Part shown: piece by piece, positions 60,258 to 64,000 of the stretch
Numbering within the stretch: position 1 is the stretch's first letter
How the letters are laid out: every line of letters starts with the position of its first letter
Assembly (NCBI GenBank): GCA_965221835.1
Contig: OZ244916.1
Location: 682,001 to 746,000, forward strand
Length of the DNA: 64,000 nucleotides
Direction of reading: 5' to 3'
From: Persebacter sp965221835
GTDB taxonomy: Bacteria > Pseudomonadota > Gammaproteobacteria > Tethybacterales > Persebacteraceae
The notes under the pieces: model-generated
Told to the model about the DNA's origin: nothing
Seen by the model: the letters and a program-made list of their open reading frames with translations, nothing else
Databases searched by the model: none
Position numbers and translations under genes: made by a program

Positions 60258-61613
60258 TCAGAAGTTGCGAACCGCTTGCAAGCGGACGCGTACCGAATCG
60301 CCGAAATCGGCAACTCTGTCCCATTGAAATCCGGCGGAAGGCGCAATGTGCCAATCGTTATAACGCAACTCGCCCCGCAAATCAAGGGAATTCCGGGTTT
60401 CGCTGACATCATCCGAAAAATGGGTGTGCATCCGATAAACCGGCGACACTTTCCAAACTCCGTCGTGCAAATTGGCGGACAAGAAAATGTTGTAATCCGC
60501 ATTTTTGCCCGAAAGCGATTCGGAAAACGCCGCTTTCCAAAGATCGGTGCTGTATGCACCGCCCGATTTGTAGCGGAAATCGCCAAAATCGCCATCGGAA
60601 TGCTTTTGCCCCGCCGACCAGTAAAAACTCCACTCGTCTTTGCGGAAATGCATTTGTCCGCCCGCATTTGCGGAATAGCCGTTTTCGGTGATGGAATAAC
60701 CGACATCGGGCGAGAAGTTGAATTCGCCGAGGGCAAATCCGTCCGACACATAATAAGCAACGCCCAATGCAATAGCGGCACCGCCTATCGCAAAGCCGAG
60801 CCTTTCCCCGTTATCGGTTTCTTCTACGGTTCTGGTTCCTCCCGTGAGAGTTACTCGCACTTCTTCCCCGTTAACTATCATCACCGAAACGGAAACGACG
60901 ACAGGAGCAGGCGTGTTAACAGGAGCGGTTTCCCCTCCGGCAACAACGGCAACCCCATCCGGTCCTTCACGAGAACCCGCACAGCCCCGAACGTAGTTAT
61001 CAGTTTGTGGAATTAAACCATTCATAAATGGACCTGAATTAATTTCACCGATCGGCAAAGCATGAATACCATAGCGATTTTGGCAGGCGTTTCTTGCTCC
61101 TTGAAGGGCAACGATAGCACTGTCAACGATTCCGCCTTGTACTACCCGAAATTCCCCGTCCGTCTCGGATTCTCCCTGTGCCGGCAGATTTACGCTTATT
61201 CCGAAATCAAGCCCGACAAATTCACCATCGGGGATAAGTTCTATGTTTGCTCCCTCACAATCCACAGTTCCCGTAACCTCAATGGAAGAGTGATTGAACA
61301 AAGTCATCAGATAGTCGCCGTAAGTGTGATTCGTCGGATCGGTGTCGAACGCTCTACACGCTTCCATTGCCGCTTCTGTGGCGGCGTTGTCATCGGCATA
61401 ACCGCCAACGGCATCTCGCATTCTGTCCGAGGTGACCGTTACCATCAAAGTAGTCGGAGTGCCCGGATCCCCCGAATATCGCGATGTTCCTATGATAATT
61501 GTCGCCGGTACCGTATAAACCGCCCCGACAGCATGTGCCGAATCGGTTGGCAGAAATGCCCCGAATGCCGCAACCAAAAGCGGCATAAATATATTTTTGA
61601 GAGTATTTTTCAT
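60258..61613 (-). CDS. Secreted/outer-membrane protein with a conserved C-terminal domain (paralogue B)
   Basis: 451 residues, ATG 61613 with AAAGGAA. Signal peptide PLLVAAFGAFLPTDSAHA. The ectodomain (about 25-260) has Ala/Cys-rich stretches (NAATEAAMEACRAF, ALQGARNACQNRYG) but no clear similarity in order to paralogue A. A hydrophobic segment (GFAIGGAAIALGVAYYV) leads into the about 155-residue domain shared with paralogue A (SPDVGYSITENGY, GDFGDFRYKSGG, AAFSESLSG, SPVYRMH, APSAGF), ending RNF. An outer-membrane barrel or anchor is inferred. A perfect GGCGAAA/TTTCGCC hairpin (61653-61668) lies in the leader. Confidence 0.75.
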   Translation of the reverse strand: MKNTLKNIFMPLLVAAFGAFLPTDSAHAVGAVYTVPATIIIGTSRYSGDPGTPTTLMVTVTSDRMRDAVGGYADDNAATEAAMEACRAFDTDPTNHTYGDYLMTLFNHSSIEVTGTVDCEGANIELIPDGEFVGLDFGISVNLPAQGESETDGEFRVVQGGIVDSAIVALQGARNACQNRYGIHALPIGEINSGPFMNGLIPQTDNYVRGCAGSREGPDGVAVVAGGETAPVNTPAPVVVSVSVMIVNGEEVRVTLTGGTRTVEETDNGERLGFAIGGAAIALGVAYYVSDGFALGEFNFSPDVGYSITENGYSANAGGQMHFRKDEWSFYWSAGQKHSDGDFGDFRYKSGGAYSTDLWKAAFSESLSGKNADYNIFLSANLHDGVWKVSPVYRMHTHFSDDVSETRNSLDLRGELRYNDWHIAPSAGFQWDRVADFGDSVRVRLQAVRNF

Positions 61614-61679
61614 GTCTGTTTTTCCTTTTTGTGTGAAATTAAAAAGTTTTGCGGCGAAACATTTCGCCGTCCGTCCATT

Positions 61680-61793
61680 AAATCATATTTCCGCCCGAAT
61701 TGTGCAAATAGTTTGCGTTAATAATCGCATTTCCGCCCGAATTGTGCAAATAGTTTGCGTTAATAATCATATTTCCGCCCGAATTGTGCAAAA
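61680..61793. repeat. 42-bp tandem array (2.7 copies) upstream of paralogue B
   Basis: Units start at 61680, 61722 and 61764 and contain TTCCGCCCGAATTGTGCAAA and TTTGCGTTAAT. On the minus strand each unit reads TTTGCACAATTCGGGCGGAA followed by ATATGATT (ATGCGATT in the middle unit), so each may hold a promoter-like TTTGCA/TATGAT pair. 42 bp is four helical turns and twice the 21-bp unit found upstream of paralogue A. Confidence 0.85.
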
Positions 61794-61884
61794 AACAGTA
61801 TAGAAATTTGCGTGAATAGTAGAAATTTGCACGATTTACGGGGCGGATTGCATTTCGCCGTCCGAATGCGGTTAAAATTGCCGA

Positions 61885-62811
61885 ATGTCGCAAAATACTT
61901 CAATGGGCGGGGCGGCGTGGGCGATGTTGCTTGCGTTATCCATTTTGTGGGGCGGGTCGTTCTTTTTTATGGATATCATCGTTCGCGAAATGCCGCCGCT
62001 TTCGGTTGCCGCCGCCCGATTATTTTCCGCCGCTATCGTTTTGCAAATCGTGCTTTGGGCGGGCGGAATGCGGTTGCAGTTGCGGGGCGGAATGTGGCGG
62101 GCGTTTTTGGCGATGGGACTTATCAACAATGCCATTCCGTTTTCGCTTTTGGCGTGGGGGCAAACGCATATTGCCGGCGGGCTGGCGGCGATTCTAAACT
62201 CCACGATGCTGATTTTTAGCGTAATTGTTGCGCATTTTTTTACCGACAACGAAAAAATCACGCCCGCCCGCATTTTCGGTGTTGCCGCCGGATTTTGCGG
62301 CATTGTCGTGATGATTGGCACGGGGGTTTTGTCGGGTTTGGGAAATAAAGTACTCGCCCAATTTGCCGTGCTGGGGGCGACTTTTTGTTATGCTTGTGCG
62401 ACTGTTTATGGTTTGCGTTTTCGCCGCCGTGGAATTCCGCCGCTTTCGGCGGCAACCGGACAAATTACTGCCGCCGCCATTATTTTGTTGCCGTTTGCGT
62501 TAATAATTGATGCGCCGTGGACTTTTGCCGCCGATATTTCGCCGCCCGCCGCCGCCTCGCTTTTGTTGCTGGGTGTCGTCAGTACCGGACTCGCCTATCT
62601 TTTATATTTCCGCATTCTCTCCTCATCCGGTGCGACAAATGTCGCCCTCGTTACTTTTCTCGTACCGATAACGCCGATTATTCTCGGTTCTCTCTTTTTG
62701 GGTGAGACATTTCGCCGCGAACATTTTATTGGAATGTTTCTCATCGGCATCGGTCTTGCCGCCATAGACGGGCGGATTTTGCGAATGTGGCAGCGAATAA
62801 AAGCGGAATAA
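61885..62811 (+). CDS. EamA/DMT-superfamily transporter
   Basis: 308 residues, ten predicted TM segments in two EamA halves. The N-terminal LALSILWGGSFFFMDIIVREMPP and the C-terminal SSSGATNVALVTFLVPITPIILGSLFLGETF are standard for drug/metabolite transporters. A small-molecule exporter is likely, substrate unknown. The gene is monocistronic, divergent from paralogue B and convergent with purH. Confidence 0.88.
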   Translation: MSQNTSMGGAAWAMLLALSILWGGSFFFMDIIVREMPPLSVAAARLFSAAIVLQIVLWAGGMRLQLRGGMWRAFLAMGLINNAIPFSLLAWGQTHIAGGLAAILNSTMLIFSVIVAHFFTDNEKITPARIFGVAAGFCGIVVMIGTGVLSGLGNKVLAQFAVLGATFCYACATVYGLRFRRRGIPPLSAATGQITAAAIILLPFALIIDAPWTFAADISPPAAASLLLLGVVSTGLAYLLYFRILSSSGATNVALVTFLVPITPIILGSLFLGETFRREHFIGMFLIGIGLAAIDGRILRMWQRIKAE

Positions 62812-62823
62812 CGATTTGCGGCG

Positions 62824-62880
62824 GCGGAAATGTCGTTCAATAGCGGAAATGTCGTTCAATGGCGGAAATGTCGTTGTTTG
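62824..62880. repeat. 19-bp triplication of the purH 3' end
   Basis: Three 19-bp units (GCGGAAATGTCGTTCAAT and variants) at 62824, 62843 and 62862. The last residues of PurH (RHFRH-stop) are encoded within the latter two, so the duplicates extend the gene end into the gap toward the DMT gene. Confidence 0.85.
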
Positions 62881-64000
62881 GTGAAGACCATTGCAATTTC
62901 GCGTTTGTCGGCTTCGGCGATGACTTCGTTATCGCGTTTACTGCCGCCGGGTTGGATGACCGCTTTGATTCCGGATTCGGCGAGTTGGGCGAGACCGTCC
63001 GCAAACGGAAAAAATGCATCCGAGGCGGCAACGGCATTTTCCAACTTCAATTTTGCGCGTTCTGCTTTTTCGCATGCCAGCCGGGCACTGTCTATGCGAC
63101 TCATTTGTCCCGCACCGACTCCCAGCGTAGCGGTATCTTTGGCGGCGACAATGGCGTTTGATTTGACGACCATCGCAACGCGCCACGCAAAACGCATATC
63201 GCGCCAATGATTTTTGTCCGGTTGCGCACGAGTCACGACTTCCCACTGCGATTCGTCGTCCGGCATATCCGGCGTTTGTGCGAGAAATAATCCGGCGGCA
63301 CCGCGAATTTCGGCACCGCCGCCGCCCGCACTTTCGGGAGAAAGCAAAACGCGCACCCGTTCGGCACGGGCGGCAAAAACTTCCTTTGCCGCCGATGAAA
63401 ATTGCGGCGCCATAACGACTTCCAAAAACAATTCGGTCAACGCCTCGGCGGTTTCGCCATCCACTTCGCGATTGAAGGCGGCAACTCCGCCGAAAGCGGA
63501 AACCGGGTCGCAACGGCGCGCCATATAAAACGCCCGCCTCGCGTCTTCGGCAACGGCGACTCCGCACGGATTGTTGTGTTTGACAATCGCCGCCGCCGGT
63601 CCGTCAAACAATCCCGCCAACTCGCACGCCGCCTGCACATCCAAAATATTGTTATACGACAACGGCGGTCCTTGCATTTGTCCGTAGCCGCCGCCGCCGC
63701 CGAATTCTTCATAACACGCCGCAGTTTGATGCGGATTTTCGCCATATTTCAGATCCATTTGTTTGTGCAAATGCAGAAAGCGGTGTGCCGGAAATGCGCC
63801 GCCGCCCGAAAAATACCCGGCAATCGCCCCGTCCAAATGCGCCACCGCCACAAACGCCTTCGCGGCTAACATGCGCGAATGTCGGGGCGTAATGTCGCCG
63901 CGCGTTTTTTCCATTTCGCCGATAAACGCGGGATAATCCAAAGGGTCGGTCAATACGACAGTGTGCGCGAAGTTTTTCGCCGCCGCCCGTGCCATTGTCG
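62856..64000 (-). CDS. purH: Bifunctional AICAR formyltransferase/IMP cyclohydrolase, C-terminal part (5' end outside)
   Basis: About 381 codons are visible; the 5' cyclohydrolase domain is mostly beyond the window. It carries out the last two steps of IMP synthesis. TMARAAAKNFAHTVVLTDP is the end of the first domain. LKYGENPHQTA, SYNNILDVQAACEL, IVKHNNPCGVAVAED (catalytic KH region), SAFGGVAAFN, LRFAWRVAMVVKSNAIV-type and PGGSKRDNEVIAEAD are formyltransferase signatures. It ends RHFRH as in most PurH proteins. Confidence 0.96.
   Translation of the reverse strand, partial: TMARAAAKNFAHTVVLTDPLDYPAFIGEMEKTRGDITPRHSRMLAAKAFVAVAHLDGAIAGYFSGGGAFPAHRFLHLHKQMDLKYGENPHQTAACYEEFGGGGGYGQMQGPPLSYNNILDVQAACELAGLFDGPAAAIVKHNNPCGVAVAEDARRAFYMARRCDPVSAFGGVAAFNREVDGETAEALTELFLEVVMAPQFSSAAKEVFAARAERVRVLLSPESAGGGGAEIRGAAGLFLAQTPDMPDDESQWEVVTRAQPDKNHWRDMRFAWRVAMVVKSNAIVAAKDTATLGVGAGQMSRIDSARLACEKAERAKLKLENAVAASDAFFPFADGLAQLAESGIKAVIQPGGSKRDNEVIAEADKREIAMVFTKQRHFRH

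Overview
The window is a piece of a proteobacterial chromosome, most like gamma/betaproteobacteria in gene order: mltG-tmk-holB-tatD, eno-ftsB, rlmE-ftsH, hisC-tyrA-aroA and gap-pgk-tkt. Base composition is moderately GC-rich with strong GCG/GCC codon use. Coding is dense: many neighbours share ATGA or GTGA stop/start overlaps, and several genes start with GTG or TTG. A voltage-gated Na/Ca-type channel, a TRAP transporter and a Trk potassium system fit a marine, brackish or host-associated lifestyle. An ankyrin-repeat relic hints at past host interaction. I cannot name the genus.

Layout. 0-9 kb: 5' part of hemA, tRNA-Ser and tRNA-Thr, a secreted DUF1223 protein, gdhA, the mltG-tmk-holB-tatD-rmlA operon, then a promoter-driven structured RNA leading into a DNA methyltransferase-HNH fusion. 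9-21 kb: ion channel, gltB, a secreted/outer-membrane protein, a 21-bp tandem array between divergent promoters, proA, trkA-trkH and an ankyrin pseudogene. 21-30 kb: lon, ftsB, eno, comEC, an acyl-CoA dehydrogenase and a 1.1-kb palindrome-rich repeat island. 30-34 kb: hisA-hisC-tyrA-aroA. 34-43 kb: a DUF4124 protein, a two-gene restriction-modification candidate, ftsH-rlmE, an SDR oxidoreductase and a single-chain restriction-modification protein. 43-47.6 kb: TRAP operon dctP-DUF2130-dctQ-dctM. 47.6-51.8 kb: accessory island with a duplicated toxin-antitoxin unit, a zinc-ribbon protein, a DinD-like protein, a GIY-YIG protein and copied gene fragments. 51.8-64 kb: ctaD, a locus of small proteins (Cys-rich protein, J-domain protein, inactive trypsin-like protein), a six-copy 80-bp array, tkt-pgk-gap, a second secreted/outer-membrane paralogue, a DMT transporter and the 3' part of purH.

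How the genes work together. gdhA and gltB both feed glutamate synthesis. gap, pgk, tkt and eno cover lower glycolysis and pentose interconversion. Lon and FtsH handle proteolysis. Three separate DNA methyltransferases and a toxin-antitoxin/DinD/GIY-YIG cluster form scattered defence-type loci.

The most unusual features are: (1) a highly structured leader RNA in front of the methyltransferase-HNH gene; (2) two paralogous secreted proteins with a conserved C-terminal domain and unrelated N-termini, each with a tandem array upstream whose period is a whole number of helical turns (21 and 42 bp) and each sharing a 12-bp promoter motif; (3) a gap-free 61-residue C-terminal domain shared by a J-domain membrane protein and a DUF4124 protein; (4) repeated tandem duplication of gene 3' ends (trkH, pgk, tkt/protease, purH).
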